From a virus, in the IMG/VR virus record IMGVR_UViG_3300020057_000001, positions 62,001 through 126,000 of that record: a DNA stretch of 64,000 nucleotides; one strand, written 5' to 3'. Each line of letters starts with the position of its first letter. Position 1 is the first letter of the stretch. Both the position numbers and the translations under genes were made by a program. This document shows, piece after piece, positions 49,604-59,900 of the stretch. Under the pieces are notes generated by a model, which saw nothing but the letters and a program-made list of their open reading frames with translations, ran no database searches and had not been told where the DNA came from.

Positions 49604-50452
49604 ATGCAAGACTTAGACAAAAAGAACGACCCTCTCAATGCGGAACAACCACCGAAAGACGTGAAGAAGCTCGTAGCGGCATTCCAAACTGTATTTGAAC
49701 ACCAAAACGGGCGCATGCCTGACGAAGGCGAAGTAGGTGAATTTCTACAAGCTGCTGGCCTAGAGGAAGAAGTAGACAAGAGTGAAGGCGATGAACCCGA
49801 TGTGCTACATACCCAGGTCATTGAAAGTAAGAACGGTGACCCTTTGTTTTACCTTCTACCAAACGACCGCTGCTTTGACGTAGAGCAAGGCGCGTGGCTT
49901 TCCAATGTTCCCAGTTTTGTCGCAGAGCTTCAAGCAAGACCTATGAACCGAGAAGATTTAGTTCCTATGATCATTCATGGTCTTGTAGACCCTCAAAGTT
50001 TCGCGGCGCTTAAGGAAAGAAAGCTCGTGAGCAATGTAGTAGTTCGGTTGTACGACCAAATGAACCAGCAGCAAGAGTTAGTTAAATCGGTTGATTCGGT
50101 TGATTCTGACGAAGGTTACGACTTGTTCAATGACGGTGATTTTGACGACAGCGACTTGAACGAATTCGGCACAAACGAAAGCAATGGCGTCGAATTTGCG
50201 CCGTTGGTTGAAGCTCAGGTTGGTCCCAACCAAGTCGACGAGCTGTTTCGCCTAGCTCAAATCTACACGCTCGATAAGCGTCTTGAGGAAGCGATTCGCA
50301 AAATAGTACGCGACGAAATTGGCGTAACGTCAGTTGAGCCACTTGAGCAATCGTTGGACCTCGCAGCGGCAGACCGCATGCATCAAGCCGATGCAGCGGC
50401 TAATGAAACCAGTAACGCTGGGGTCGTCCCTGGTAACTACTCACCGGTGTAA
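49604..50452 (+). CDS. Acidic protein in the virion block
   Basis: 282 aa from ATG 49604 (AAAGGA upstream). Highly acidic (DSDEGYDLFNDGDFDDSDLN) with KS pairs (VDKSEGDEPD, LVKSVDSVDS) and a helical C-terminal end. Acidity and order suggest a scaffold-like or assembly factor. No family recognised. Confidence 0.5.
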   Translation: MQDLDKKNDPLNAEQPPKDVKKLVAAFQTVFEHQNGRMPDEGEVGEFLQAAGLEEEVDKSEGDEPDVLHTQVIESKNGDPLFYLLPNDRCFDVEQGAWLSNVPSFVAELQARPMNREDLVPMIIHGLVDPQSFAALKERKLVSNVVVRLYDQMNQQQELVKSVDSVDSDEGYDLFNDGDFDDSDLNEFGTNESNGVEFAPLVEAQVGPNQVDELFRLAQIYTLDKRLEEAIRKIVRDEIGVTSVEPLEQSLDLAAADRMHQADAAANETSNAGVVPGNYSPV

Positions 50453-50454
50453 TC

Positions 50455-51228
50455 ATGGCAGACGAGAAGAGCCCTTTTGATGAAGCGCTCGAGTTCTTTG
50501 GTCGTGTGGCTAAAGGATTAGAGATCGGTATTATCAAAGCTATGACAGCTTCTCCTTTGCTTATAAAGCAAGAATTTGCATCGCAAGCAAAGCGCAAGCT
50601 CAACACATCCAGAGACACTTACCTAGCCGCCATAGATATCGACATTAAAGGTGGCGTTATTATAGTAGAACTTGACCCTAAAAACTGGTTGGCGCAGGCT
50701 GTAGAAGATGGTGCCAGTGCATTTGACCTTCATAAAATGCTACAGACGTCTCAAAAAGTGAGAATAAGCCGTGAAGGCTTTCGCTGGCTAACGATACCGA
50801 TGGAGAAAACAAAGAGCAGTACACTCAATCCCGGAACAAGTGTAGGGCAGCAACTTGACCAAAAGATTCGAAACGCCTTGAACGGTAAACCTCGCTGGAC
50901 AATCCCCTACACAAGCCAACGACCCGATGGCACAGTGACGTCAGCCGAAACTCTAATCACTAAAGACCCCGAGCTTATAGGGCTCTCAAGAATCCGTCGG
51001 TACTCTAGCCCTGAAGACCCACCGCGAGGGAAGCGCCCTATTTCAAGTCAATTTGTTTTGTTTCGTAGGATGTCTGAAAATCCTCGCAGTAAATCGTATG
51101 GCCGGTGGCAGCATCCTGGAATTACAGAAAGAAGTCTGTTTCCTGCTGTAGAGACTTGGGCGAACACGACGTTAATTAAGATTATTGAAAAAATTATGAC
51201 CAATTCGGTAGACAAGGAATTGAAATGA
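50455..51228 (+). CDS. Putative virion/neck protein
   Basis: 257 aa starting 2 bp after the previous gene. Helical start (ALEFFGRVAKGLEIGIIKAM), then a beta-rich core (DIKGGVIIVELDPKNWLAQA) and basic C-terminal half. Resembles head-tail connector or tail-completion proteins in size and position only. Overlaps the next gene by 4 bp. Confidence 0.45.
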   Translation: MADEKSPFDEALEFFGRVAKGLEIGIIKAMTASPLLIKQEFASQAKRKLNTSRDTYLAAIDIDIKGGVIIVELDPKNWLAQAVEDGASAFDLHKMLQTSQKVRISREGFRWLTIPMEKTKSSTLNPGTSVGQQLDQKIRNALNGKPRWTIPYTSQRPDGTVTSAETLITKDPELIGLSRIRRYSSPEDPPRGKRPISSQFVLFRRMSENPRSKSYGRWQHPGITERSLFPAVETWANTTLIKIIEKIMTNSVDKELK

Positions 51229-52160
51229 GTTTTTACGCACCACATATTTCGTTAGCCGCTGTTCTTAAGGATAAGGTAGCTAATCTCGAAAACTACGCAC
51301 CCGACCTGTTCTTAGTCTTCGAAGAATTTATTTGCATTCCCGATTCCGCCGCCCTTGTGGGCGGCTACAAGTACGTCAAGCAAATCATGGAGTCGCTCGT
51401 AGGCCCTAACAAGAAACCCATTGATGTGCAGCTCTACAACACCCCGACACCGCCCGGAAACTATGCCTTGTTTGTTGAGTTCCTTGGAAGCTCGGGCGAG
51501 GAGCAATTCTTAGGTGAGCACGCAGGCTACTCCTACACGCCTAACGTCACGAAGAAGATCTTTACTTCTTTTACACCACGCAATCTGCTTGCTTCCTGCC
51601 CAAAGACATTGATATTAAACCCTGCGGAAATTAATGAATGTGCTCTTTGGCCTCTTCAAGAAGCTGCGGTTTCAACATCAGCTGACTGCGAAGAAACATT
51701 TATTCTAAAGTCGGTTATTCTTTTAAACGGGCTTTTAAATCTTGAGTTTGACCGCGCAATCGACAAAAGTTTATTAGGCCGAAGTTGGGTTACTAGGGCT
51801 CCGTCGTTCGGCACGGTTAACGCTTACTCTGGTACCATCGACGATGTGCGCTTGCGGGTTATTCTTAGAACCGTAGGCGAAATCGAAATACACTTACTCA
51901 TGGCTATGTTGACACGTTGGCTTATTAAGCTAGCACGTACCGATTTGAGGTTTACAGCCGACAATCTTCAAGCGTCTCGGGTCACGCAAGGCGCTCCTTC
52001 GTTAGAGTCCGAAAGCCCAGATGTCTTTGTGACCGCCTTTGACTTTTCCTGCCGTTCAGGCGATACTTGGATCTCAAACCGTACTCCAACATCTAGTCAT
52101 ATGGGTCTGGCTGTTGGAGCCGAGAGTACCGACGAAAGCGAGACCATCCTATATGTCTAA
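51225..52160 (+). CDS. Putative virion protein, 311 aa
   Basis: ATG with AAGGAA upstream, overlapping the previous gene. Mixed alpha/beta, with a beta-rich second half (DDVRLRVILRTVGEIEIH, DVFVTAFDFSCRSGD). Its short spacing with neighbours and late-type unit suggest a virion component. No family recognised. Confidence 0.45.
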   Translation: MSFYAPHISLAAVLKDKVANLENYAPDLFLVFEEFICIPDSAALVGGYKYVKQIMESLVGPNKKPIDVQLYNTPTPPGNYALFVEFLGSSGEEQFLGEHAGYSYTPNVTKKIFTSFTPRNLLASCPKTLILNPAEINECALWPLQEAAVSTSADCEETFILKSVILLNGLLNLEFDRAIDKSLLGRSWVTRAPSFGTVNAYSGTIDDVRLRVILRTVGEIEIHLLMAMLTRWLIKLARTDLRFTADNLQASRVTQGAPSLESESPDVFVTAFDFSCRSGDTWISNRTPTSSHMGLAVGAESTDESETILYV

Positions 52161-52494
52161 GAAACCGCAATCAAAAACAAGTGCGCCAAAAAAGCCACAC
52201 GTTACCGAAGAAGTTTCCGAGCTTCTACCGACCACCGACAACACTGATACAAAGACGGAAGAAATTCCTCAAGTCGTAGAAGTGCTCGCCGATACCCCCG
52301 AAAGAACAATGCACTCTGAGCACGGTGCCCTTTACGAGCTGGACGAAGCTGCGCAAACTTTGATTGCACATTTCAACCCGAGTTGGTTACCGAGCATTCG
52401 CGCTTATGCCAAGTCTCATGGGCTTTCTCCACAGTGCCCTCTCGCTCTGTGGTCGTGGTTATTTAAATCTTGGGGTGCCGTTCTTAAAACTTAA
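52153..52494 (+). CDS. Hypothetical protein, 113 aa
   Basis: From ATG 52153, overlapping the previous stop by 8 bp. Basic and Thr/Glu-rich disordered start (KKPQSKTSAPKKPHVTEE), helical C-terminal half (AQTLIAHFNPSWLPSIRAYA) ending WSWLFKSWGAVLKT. Possibly a small tail or chaperone protein. Confidence 0.5.
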   Translation: MSKKPQSKTSAPKKPHVTEEVSELLPTTDNTDTKTEEIPQVVEVLADTPERTMHSEHGALYELDEAAQTLIAHFNPSWLPSIRAYAKSHGLSPQCPLALWSWLFKSWGAVLKT

Positions 52495-52512
52495 TTTTTT
52501 GAGAGGATTTTT

Positions 52513-53040
52513 GTGAAACTCGCATTTGGTTCGAAGGCCCGCAGTGGAAAAGACACCGCAGCCGAGTATCTGACCTCTCTATACGGAGGTACAAGCTTTA
52601 AGTTCGCCTCCGCCATCTACGACATCTCCCGTTATGCCTACACGCGTGCAGGTCTACCCTTTGAAAAAAACGCTAAGCTGCTTCAGTTTTTAGGGACAGA
52701 CTTTGGGAGGTCGATCGATAAAGACATTTGGGTGAAGTCTTGCCTAGCCGACATTCAGCGGTTCGAGGACGTTAATTCTGTAGAGAACATTTTTGTTACA
52801 GACTGTCGCTTCGAGAACGAAGCTGACGCATTAAAACAAAGCGGTTTTGTCCTTGTACAGATTGACCGATCTGCCGACCTTCGTGGTGATATTGGTCGCG
52901 ACCCTAACCACCCCTCCGAGATTGCATTAGACCATTATACTCGGTGGGATTACACGATCGGCAACAACGGGACGCTCGAAGAATTTCATAATAAAATTCA
53001 CACCTTATATTTACAGCTTCTCGACTCTTCCCCGCAGTAA
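52513..53040 (+). CDS. Deoxynucleoside monophosphate kinase
   Basis: 175 aa, GTG start with GAGAGGAT upstream. P-loop GSKARSGKD (6-14), then FKFASAIYDISRYAY, LLQFLGTDFGRSI and VTDCRFENEADALKQSG match phage dNMP kinases of the T4 gp1/T5 dmk type. It makes dNDPs from dNMPs, feeding phage DNA synthesis with ThyX and the reductase. Confidence 0.8.
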   Translation: MKLAFGSKARSGKDTAAEYLTSLYGGTSFKFASAIYDISRYAYTRAGLPFEKNAKLLQFLGTDFGRSIDKDIWVKSCLADIQRFEDVNSVENIFVTDCRFENEADALKQSGFVLVQIDRSADLRGDIGRDPNHPSEIALDHYTRWDYTIGNNGTLEEFHNKIHTLYLQLLDSSPQ

Positions 53041-53043
53041 AAT
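53038..53043 (+). promoter_or_regulatory. GTAAAAT box before the reductase gene
   Basis: AGTAAAAT overlapping the kinase stop, 21 bp before the ATG at 53065; no obvious -35. Confidence 0.35.
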
Positions 53044-53064
53044 GGAATTTCCACTTCTCTAAAC

Positions 53065-54930
53065 ATGTCCACCGAGGTTGTCGCTGTGTCCTTTCCAAAT
53101 CTTCTTGCCGAGATTGCTTTTTACCGTACTTACTCCGCAGTCAAGCCTAATGGCTATAAAGAATCCTGGGACGATGTCGTCCTTAGATATCAGAATTGCC
53201 TGATCAAACGCTATTCACACCTAGAGCAAGATATTAAGGACGCTTGCGAATTTGTTAAACTGTCCAAGATTCTTCCCTCGATGCGAATGCTCCAGTTTGC
53301 CGGAACTGGGATTGAGCGAGAAAATGCTAGGGCTTTTAACTGCTCAGCTACCAACATTACTAGTTTTCGTACTATTGCTGAGAACATGTACGTTCTACTC
53401 TGCGGCGCGGGTAATGGATTTAGCGTCCAACAAGAACACATTTCGCACTTACCCGTTATTTCTGAAGGCTACGCCCAAACTTTTGTTATCACGGACGACA
53501 AAGCAGGCTGGTGTGACTCTGTTATTGCTCTTCTTGAGAACCCTCAAGTCACGTTCAATTACGACCTCGTGCGCCCCTCAGGAGCACGAATTAGCACTGG
53601 AGGTACCGCAAGCGGTCCTGAGCCCTTGCGCACTGCGCATGAGGCGGTACGAGCGATTCTTCAAAACGCCACAAACCGGCAGCTCTTTGATATAGAAGTA
53701 GCAGACGTAGAGTGCTTGTTCAGCGACGCTGTAATCGTCGGTGGCGTGCGCCGTAGCGCCCGCATCTGTATTTTCGATAACGAATCTAAAGCAATGTGCG
53801 AATATAAATCCGGTACTTGGTGGCAAAACCACCCTTACAGGGCGCGCACTAACATTTCGGCAATGCTAAAACGAGACGAAGTAACCCAAGACCAGTTCAA
53901 CGAAGTCCTCGACGCTTGCTTTAATAGTATGTCTGGTGAACCCGGAGTTTTTTGGTCAAACAACAAATCAATGATCACCAATCCGTGTGTCGAGATTGCG
54001 TTAAACAACAAACAGTTTTGCAATCTTACGACCGTCAACATAGCTTCCTGCAAAGATTCTTCAGACTTTTACGAGCGGGCTCTGAAGGCCACTTTCTTGG
54101 GGACCCTCCAAGCAGGATTTACCGATTTTGCGTACCTTTCCCCCGAATGGAAAGAAATTACAGACGCTGAGGCTCTCTTAGGCGTCAGTATGACAGGTAT
54201 CTGTGACAACTGGCCGCTTATCGTAAGTTTAGCAGAATCAGGGTTTATGAGTAAGACTGTAGCAGCTATGCGGGTAACTAACGCACGTGTAGCCGCACTA
54301 ATCGGTATCCGACCCGCAGCACGTATCACGTGTGTTAAACCCGAAGGTACCACCTCGTCGGTCTTAGGTACTTCAAGTGGAGCCAACGCAACATTTAGCC
54401 CCTATTTCATTCGAACTGTAAGAGTTGATAAAGCCAACCCCGTAGGTGCGCATTTAGCTCGTGTCCTTAGTGGGACCCCCTTTATCGAAGAAGACGTTAC
54501 AAAATCCTCGATGTGGGTTGTAAGCGTCCCGATGAAAAGTCCCGCCGTCATTACTGAACAGAATCAAAAAGCCTTAGACGCTCTTGAACGCGTCAAGCTG
54601 CTTCACACCTTTTGGATACGCCCAGGTCATGTCTACGGGGACAATACGCATAACGTGTCTTGTACAATTAACTACAGGGACCACGAAAAAGAAGAGGTTA
54701 AAGCGTGGATGTGGGAGAACCGTGAGTCTTACGCAGGGATCGCACTCTTTCCTCTGTATGATTCAACGTACGCCCAAGCGCCGTATCAGTTGAGTACAGA
54801 AGACAAGTACAACGAGCTTATCAAGTGCTTGCCTCCGATAGACCTCGCCTCGGTGTTCTACGGACTAGACGCCGAAGACACTCGCAAAGAGATTCTGGCT
54901 TGCGCCGGTGGAAGTTGCGAAATCACCTAA
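53065..54930 (+). CDS. nrdJ: Adenosylcobalamin-dependent (class II) ribonucleotide reductase
   Basis: 621 aa. Motifs of monomeric class II reductases: AENMYVLLCGAGNGFSVQ, MSGEPGVFWSNN, NPCVEIAL with the active-site cysteine, and a C-terminal cysteine pair (CAGGSC) close to the end, like the redox tail of lactobacillar RTPR. It reduces ribonucleotides to deoxyribonucleotides with B12 and a thioredoxin-like donor. No NrdA/NrdB, NrdD or thioredoxin is seen in the window. The start has a poor ribosome site. Confidence 0.88.
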   Translation: MSTEVVAVSFPNLLAEIAFYRTYSAVKPNGYKESWDDVVLRYQNCLIKRYSHLEQDIKDACEFVKLSKILPSMRMLQFAGTGIERENARAFNCSATNITSFRTIAENMYVLLCGAGNGFSVQQEHISHLPVISEGYAQTFVITDDKAGWCDSVIALLENPQVTFNYDLVRPSGARISTGGTASGPEPLRTAHEAVRAILQNATNRQLFDIEVADVECLFSDAVIVGGVRRSARICIFDNESKAMCEYKSGTWWQNHPYRARTNISAMLKRDEVTQDQFNEVLDACFNSMSGEPGVFWSNNKSMITNPCVEIALNNKQFCNLTTVNIASCKDSSDFYERALKATFLGTLQAGFTDFAYLSPEWKEITDAEALLGVSMTGICDNWPLIVSLAESGFMSKTVAAMRVTNARVAALIGIRPAARITCVKPEGTTSSVLGTSSGANATFSPYFIRTVRVDKANPVGAHLARVLSGTPFIEEDVTKSSMWVVSVPMKSPAVITEQNQKALDALERVKLLHTFWIRPGHVYGDNTHNVSCTINYRDHEKEEVKAWMWENRESYAGIALFPLYDSTYAQAPYQLSTEDKYNELIKCLPPIDLASVFYGLDAEDTRKEILACAGGSCEIT

Positions 54931-54933
54931 CCA

Positions 54934-54961
54934 TTGCTTTTAACTCCAGAACGTGTAAAAT
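54934..54961 (+). promoter_or_regulatory. Promoter before 55025
   Basis: TTGCTT-N16-TAAAAT (GTGTAAAAT), 63 bp before the ATG at 55025. Confidence 0.55.
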
Positions 54962-55024
54962 GGCTATAGAGTTATCTAGAGTGATAATTTTAAAAACCGT
55001 AACATGTTAATATTGGAGACTTAA

Positions 55025-55522
55025 ATGTCAGGACAAATCGCATCATTGAGGTTGCTCGAACAACTAGTTGAGACTCAGCTCAAAAATTTCGGATTCAAGG
55101 CTCCTGTAGTCCTTGAAGCTAAACTCGTTGACGGAAAACCGTCACTATACGTCAACTACTCCGACGCCACCCTCAGCGCTACTGACGCAGCTGTTCAGAT
55201 TCGTCTAGTATTCGCTAACGCAGCTTTTGCTGACATTGCTCAACAGAGCATCAATGGTTCGGCTATTGTCGCTGGACCGGTTTCAGCTCTAGTTGTTGCT
55301 TTTGCCGCTGCTTCAGACGGTTCAACTCCACAGTTGGGCAAGCTAGTAATTCAAACAGTTCAAGCGCTTAACCGCAATAACATTCCGACAAGCCTCTGCC
55401 TTGCCGATCCCGCTGGCCCAGTACCTGCACTTAAAGGTCTCAACGGCGCTACTGCCGACGCAAACATTCCTGCGGCTTTGGGTATTTTCCAAGAAGCTCC
55501 TCTTTCTTCAACCGGTGGATAA
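55025..55522 (+). CDS. Small alanine-rich virion-type protein
   Basis: 165 aa, GGAG ribosome site and its own promoter, as for an abundant product. Alanine-rich (ATLSATDAAVQIRLVFANAA, ALVVAFAAASD), few charges; ends PLSSTGG. Could be a decoration or tube protein; no family recognised. Confidence 0.45.
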   Translation: MSGQIASLRLLEQLVETQLKNFGFKAPVVLEAKLVDGKPSLYVNYSDATLSATDAAVQIRLVFANAAFADIAQQSINGSAIVAGPVSALVVAFAAASDGSTPQLGKLVIQTVQALNRNNIPTSLCLADPAGPVPALKGLNGATADANIPAALGIFQEAPLSSTGG

Positions 55523-55546
55523 CCCTAAAAGAAAGGAGCACACCAC

Positions 55547-56395
55547 ATGTCTAGATATACTACACACGCTAAGGCTATGGCTGACGCGCTGACTCCCGAA
55601 CAGGTTGTCGCCCAGCTTAACACCTTGGCTACACAACTAGAAACGCTACAGAAATCAACCCCGATGTACAAAGCCGACGAAGACCAAGCACCTCTGGACG
55701 GCGAAATGCCTCCGATGGAAGGCGAGCAACCCCCTATGGAAGGCGAGCAACCCCCTATGGACCCAATGGCTCCCGAAGGCGAGATGCCTCCTATGGACCC
55801 AATGGCTCCTGAAGGCGACCCCGCTTTAGACGCAGATCCAGACGCAGCTCCTGCTGAAGGCGCTGAACAAGAAGTAGAGCAAGCAATTGAAGGCGGCGAC
55901 GAAGCTGAACTTCGAGAAGTGTTCGGCGACATGGAAGGCGAAGAACTCAGCCAACTGGTTGAATTTCTTGTTAAACTCCAAGAAGAAAAGTCGGCGCAGG
56001 TTGACAAATCGTCGGCTGGTATGGACCCACTTGCTATGAGCGAGTGCTTTACGGATATGAAAAAGAGCCAAAACGCCTTGCAAGCTCAAGTGGCAGCTCT
56101 TACAAAGAGCATCACTACTTTGACTGCACAAGTCAAAAAGCCCGCTCCCCGCCCCGCAAGCCGCCCTGCCATGATGAACAGCGAATCACTCTCTAAGAGC
56201 GACCGCTTTCCTGAGATGCTGAAAAAGAGCGAAGTTGTTGAATTTCTTGGCACTCAGATTCGCCGAGCTGGTAAGCCAGACGCCGACCTTTTGAGCCTTT
56301 GGCAAGACGCTTCCGCTACTGGGGAAGACCCATCAGCTCTTCGTAGTCTCTACAGCCGTGCCGAACGCATTGGCGTAAAGATTCCCCACAAGTAA
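55547..56395 (+). CDS. Acidic repeat protein, scaffold candidate
   Basis: 282 aa, AAAGGAG ribosome site. N-terminal helix, an acidic proline/methionine repeat (PPMEGEQPPMEGEQPPMDP) from about 52 to 95, an acidic helical part (EGGDEAELREVFGDMEGEEL), then KS-containing segments (LSKSDRFPEMLKKSEVVEF) and a basic C-terminus. Acidic core plus short basic tail is typical of internal scaffolding proteins, but the major capsid gene is not in this window to confirm. The terminator at 56420 follows. Confidence 0.5.
   Translation: MSRYTTHAKAMADALTPEQVVAQLNTLATQLETLQKSTPMYKADEDQAPLDGEMPPMEGEQPPMEGEQPPMDPMAPEGEMPPMDPMAPEGDPALDADPDAAPAEGAEQEVEQAIEGGDEAELREVFGDMEGEELSQLVEFLVKLQEEKSAQVDKSSAGMDPLAMSECFTDMKKSQNALQAQVAALTKSITTLTAQVKKPAPRPASRPAMMNSESLSKSDRFPEMLKKSEVVEFLGTQIRRAGKPDADLLSLWQDASATGEDPSALRSLYSRAERIGVKIPHK
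55703..55822 (+). repeat. Short direct repeats in the scaffold-like gene
   Basis: Tandem ATGGAAGGCGAGCAACCCCC units followed by repeated GACCCAATGGCTCC elements encode the proline/methionine stretch. Confidence 0.75.
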
Positions 56396-56413
56396 TCGCG
56401 CAGCCCAATCGCT

Positions 56414-56419
56414 TAAAAT
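56414..56419 (+). promoter_or_regulatory. TAAAAT box abutting a terminator
   Basis: CTTAAAAT directly before the hairpin at 56420. As a promoter it would initiate inside the hairpin, so it may instead be A-tract support for the terminator or chance. Confidence 0.2.
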
Positions 56420-56456
56420 AGCCTTAGAGCCCTAGTTCTCTAAGGCTTTTTCTTTT
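56420..56456 (+). terminator. Rho-independent terminator
   Basis: AGCCTTAGAG-loop of 8-CTCTAAGGCT followed by TTTTCTTTT: a perfect 10 bp stem and U-tract, 24 bp after the scaffold-like gene. Confidence 0.85.
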
Positions 56457-56465
56457 GGAGATCAT

Positions 56466-56654
56466 ATGAAACGAATCTGGACTTGTAGGCGAACGTTCCT
56501 CGCCGTCTTGGGAATAGCCTGCCTTACTTTTTTAGGTTACAGGATGGGTAGCACCGACGTGGCTCTAAGCATAGCTGGAATAGTAGCGTCAATTGCGGGT
56601 TCAAACGCTTTTGAGGCGGGTAAAAAGCAACTACCAAAGGCGGATGCTTCATGA
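56466..56654 (+). CDS. Small membrane protein, 62 aa
   Basis: TTGGAG ribosome site. Basic start, one or two hydrophobic segments (FLAVLGIACLTFLGYRMG; VALSIAGIVASIAGSNAF), short charged tail. Holin-like topology. Overlaps the next small membrane gene through TGA/ATGA. Confidence 0.55.
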   Translation: MKRIWTCRRTFLAVLGIACLTFLGYRMGSTDVALSIAGIVASIAGSNAFEAGKKQLPKADAS

Positions 56655-56809
56655 ACCCACGTGACACCTCCTCTGTTTCTTTCACAAGCCAAGACCAATT
56701 GGCAGCCCTCTGTCGAAAAGCACAAAAGGGTGCTACGATAGGGAAATACATTGTGAGCGGGGTGGTGCTCTTAGCCCTTCTCGCTCTTCTGCTTCAAATC
56801 AACAACTAA
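56651..56809 (+). CDS. Small membrane protein, 52 aa
   Basis: Starts in the ATGA overlap with the previous gene. A polar N-terminal half (SQDQLAALCRKAQKG) and one C-terminal transmembrane helix (IVSGVVLLALLALLLQINN). With its neighbour it may form a holin/antiholin or membrane scaffold pair. Confidence 0.55.
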   Translation: MNPRDTSSVSFTSQDQLAALCRKAQKGATIGKYIVSGVVLLALLALLLQINN

Positions 56810-56821
56810 AAGGATTTCACA

Positions 56822-56974
56822 ATGCTCGGCAAAAAGATCAAAGACAAAATGAATACATGTTGGGGTGGCTCTATGGAAAAAGCGGATGGCTGCGAGAAAG
56901 CGCCCAAGCTGGAAAAGTCCAAAGAAGAAAAAGCCCTCTTGCTAAAGTCTGTCGTTAAAAAATTAAAACTCTAA
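56822..56974 (+). CDS. Small basic KS-motif protein, 50 aa
   Basis: AAAGGA ribosome site. Lysine-rich with three cysteines... MLGKKIKDKMNTCWGGSMEK, then LEKSKEEK and a terminal LLLKSVVKKLKL. The final motif recurs in the next two large genes, so this may be a minimal carrier of a shared packaging or cleavage signal. Only two cysteines (C13, C24) are in fact present. Function unknown. Confidence 0.6.
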   Translation: MLGKKIKDKMNTCWGGSMEKADGCEKAPKLEKSKEEKALLLKSVVKKLKL

Positions 56975-56984
56975 GGTGACCGTT

Positions 56985-59900
56985 GTGCAACCCACTCGCT
57001 TGTCTTCGCTGGTCCGTAAATTAAAAAATAAAGTGGTAGCGCGCAGGGAAAATACTTTACATCCTGACGTTCATGCACAACTCTGGTCGGAACCAGAGGC
57101 CGAAACGATGCAAAAGTCAGACAAGCTCCCACACTACCAAAAGTTTATGGGCACTCACCCTAAAGCTCAAGAAACAGCAAGCTGGGTGGATGATAATATA
57201 AGCCACCGAGGGTTGGCTGAATTTGGCATGAGGCAAGCCAAGACAAGACCAGAAGGGTTAGGCAACGAAGAAAAGTCTCAACTAAAGCACTTTAACGATT
57301 CCCTACACATGCCGGAAGTGAAAAAGGGCGCAGGAGAGTTGACGAAAGATCACACTTGGGAAAGTGGGATTGAAAAGTTAAACGCACATGAAGCGGCGTA
57401 CACTGAAAAACATAAAAAAATAGCACCCTCGCTTGTGCCTTCGGAAGGCGAAAAACTCCTTGACTTAGGCGAAGGCGTCGGCCTTTATAATCTACCTCTT
57501 GATGGTGCGCGCAAGAACAAACATGAAGCAGTGGGCATGGGTCACTGCGCTACTGCACTTGAGGGTGGTGATCTTTGGTCGATCCGCAAAGACCATGGCA
57601 ACGGGATGGTGGAACCTATGGTTACCCTTTCTCACGCGGATGGGTACGTAGGTGAAGTGAAGGGAAAACACAACTGGAAGCCTTCAGAAAAACACCACTC
57701 AGCTATTTTGAAAGTTTTGGCAAGTGACTTAGTAAAGGGTTTTGTTGGTGGCGGTTATGCGCCAGAAAGCAATTTTAGCTTAAATGACGTAAAACCTGAA
57801 TGGAAACAGAAGCTCACATCCGTTAAGCCTACGCTCATGCAAAAACCTTACATAGAAACGTTACCGCTACCATTTGCGGACGGGTATAACCACGAGCCCG
57901 ACGTCCCGACAATTGCAAAAATCAAAGACCCTGCAAAAATGCTTCGCCTCGCCCAAGCAAGCGAGCCCAAATCCGCTGTTCACAATTACTCAGCCAAAAA
58001 CCCCAACATTTCTCCCGAAGTTGCACAGCACTTAGCGCAAACAAACAACCCAGGCTCTAGGGTTCACGAAAACTTAGCCAAAAACCCCAACCTCTCTCCA
58101 GAAGTTGCACATCATTTAGTCCAAACAAACAAGCCCAGATCCGGCGTTCACGTTCTCTTAGCCGAAAACCCCAACCTTTCTCCAGAAGCTGTGAAGCACT
58201 TAGCCCAAACAAACGAGCCCGATTCGCCCGTTCACGGAATCTTAGCCGAAAACCCCAACCTTTCTCCCGAACTTGCGCAGCACTTAGCCCAAACAAACGA
58301 GCCCGATTACCCCATTCACAACAGCTTAGCCAAAAACCCCAACCTCTCTCCAGAAGTTGCACATCATTTAGCCCAAACAAACAAGCCCGATTCCGACGTT
58401 CACAAATACTTAGCCAAAAACCCCAACCTCCCACCAGAAGTTGCACAACATTTAGCCCAAACAAACAAGCCAGGGGCCTTCGTTCACGTACTCTTAGCCA
58501 AAAACCCCAACCTCTCTCCAGAACTCGCACATCATTTAGCCCAAACAGACAAGCCAGGGGCCTTCGTTCACAACAGCTTAGCTCAAAACCCCAACCTCTC
58601 TCCAGAACTCGCACATCATTTAGCCCAAACAAACAAGCCCGATTCCTCCGTTCACCTTGCCTTAGCCAAAAACCCCAACCTTTCTCCCGAACTTGCACAT
58701 CATTTAGCCCAAGCAAGCGGACCCGCATCCGGCGTTCACCTTGCCTTAGCCAAAAACCCCAACCTTTCTCCAGAACTCGCACATCATTTAGCCCAAGCAA
58801 ACGAGCCCGTATCCTCCGTTCACCTTCTCTTAGCCAAAAACCCCAACCTTTCTCCAGAAGCTGCGCAGCATTTAGCCCAAACAAACAAGCCCGATTCCTC
58901 CATTCACGCATACTTAGCTGAAAACCCCAACCTTTCTCCAGAAGCTGCGCAGCATTTAGCCCAAACAAACAAGCCCGATTCCGACGTTCACAACAGCTTA
59001 GCCCAAAACCCCAAATACGCACATCTTGCGTTATCCGCACCACGCCCTCAACAAGCTACGCACATCCAAAAACTTATCGGCATTCTCAACGACGAAAACG
59101 CTGATAGAGGTCTTCAACGTCAAGCCGCACAAGAAATTAAAACAAGAAGAGAAGAAGAACTGCAACACCGACTGTCTGACAAAGGCGATATGCAAGACCT
59201 CTTAAATTTAGCGGAATCTTCAGACGACGACGTGTCTGAAAAAGCCACTAAAGAAATTCAGAGAAGAAACCTACAAAAATCAATGCGTAAGTCCGAGAGC
59301 AAGGCCAAAACAAGTGTAGTAGCTAAGTTAAAAGCCAAAATAACTACAAAACCAAAAGACGCTCCGGTTCCTCCCCACGAGGTCATTGATTCAGGCATTT
59401 TGACGCCTTTCCATCAAACGTTAATTATGCACGGATCAAAAGTCTCATTAAAAGAAGCACGCGTCGGGCATTCAGAAGTAAACCCTAGCAGTAATAAGGA
59501 GCGGGCGGTGAATAAGGATCTTAAAAAGGGCGATATCGTTGGTGGAAACCCTGAAGCAAAAGAAAAACTAGCACTCACGAACGAAAACAGGGTGTCTTCG
59601 AGCCCCGCCGCGATTGGTGCATATAAAAAACCATTTCAATTTACACAGCGCGACGGGGCTAGTGGACGGCGCGTTAACGTACAAACCAGCAGTGGTAAAA
59701 ATATCATGTCACATTTTGACCATGCGGCGCATCAAGACTTCAGCTCTGCGGATCACAAAGAAGCCGCCGTTGCCCACCAGAGACACCTTATTGAGTTAAA
59801 GGAGGGTCGACCGCACCCAGACCTTCTAAAGTTTCATCAAGACCAGTACAAAAACCATTGGCAGCAACACCAAGATCTAAAGAACCGGAGTAACACGATG

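Noticed and set aside
58057-59043. 328-codon open frame on the minus strand
   Set aside because: It is the antisense of the 84 bp repeats; the periodic sequence keeps the frame open by default, and it lacks a ribosome site.
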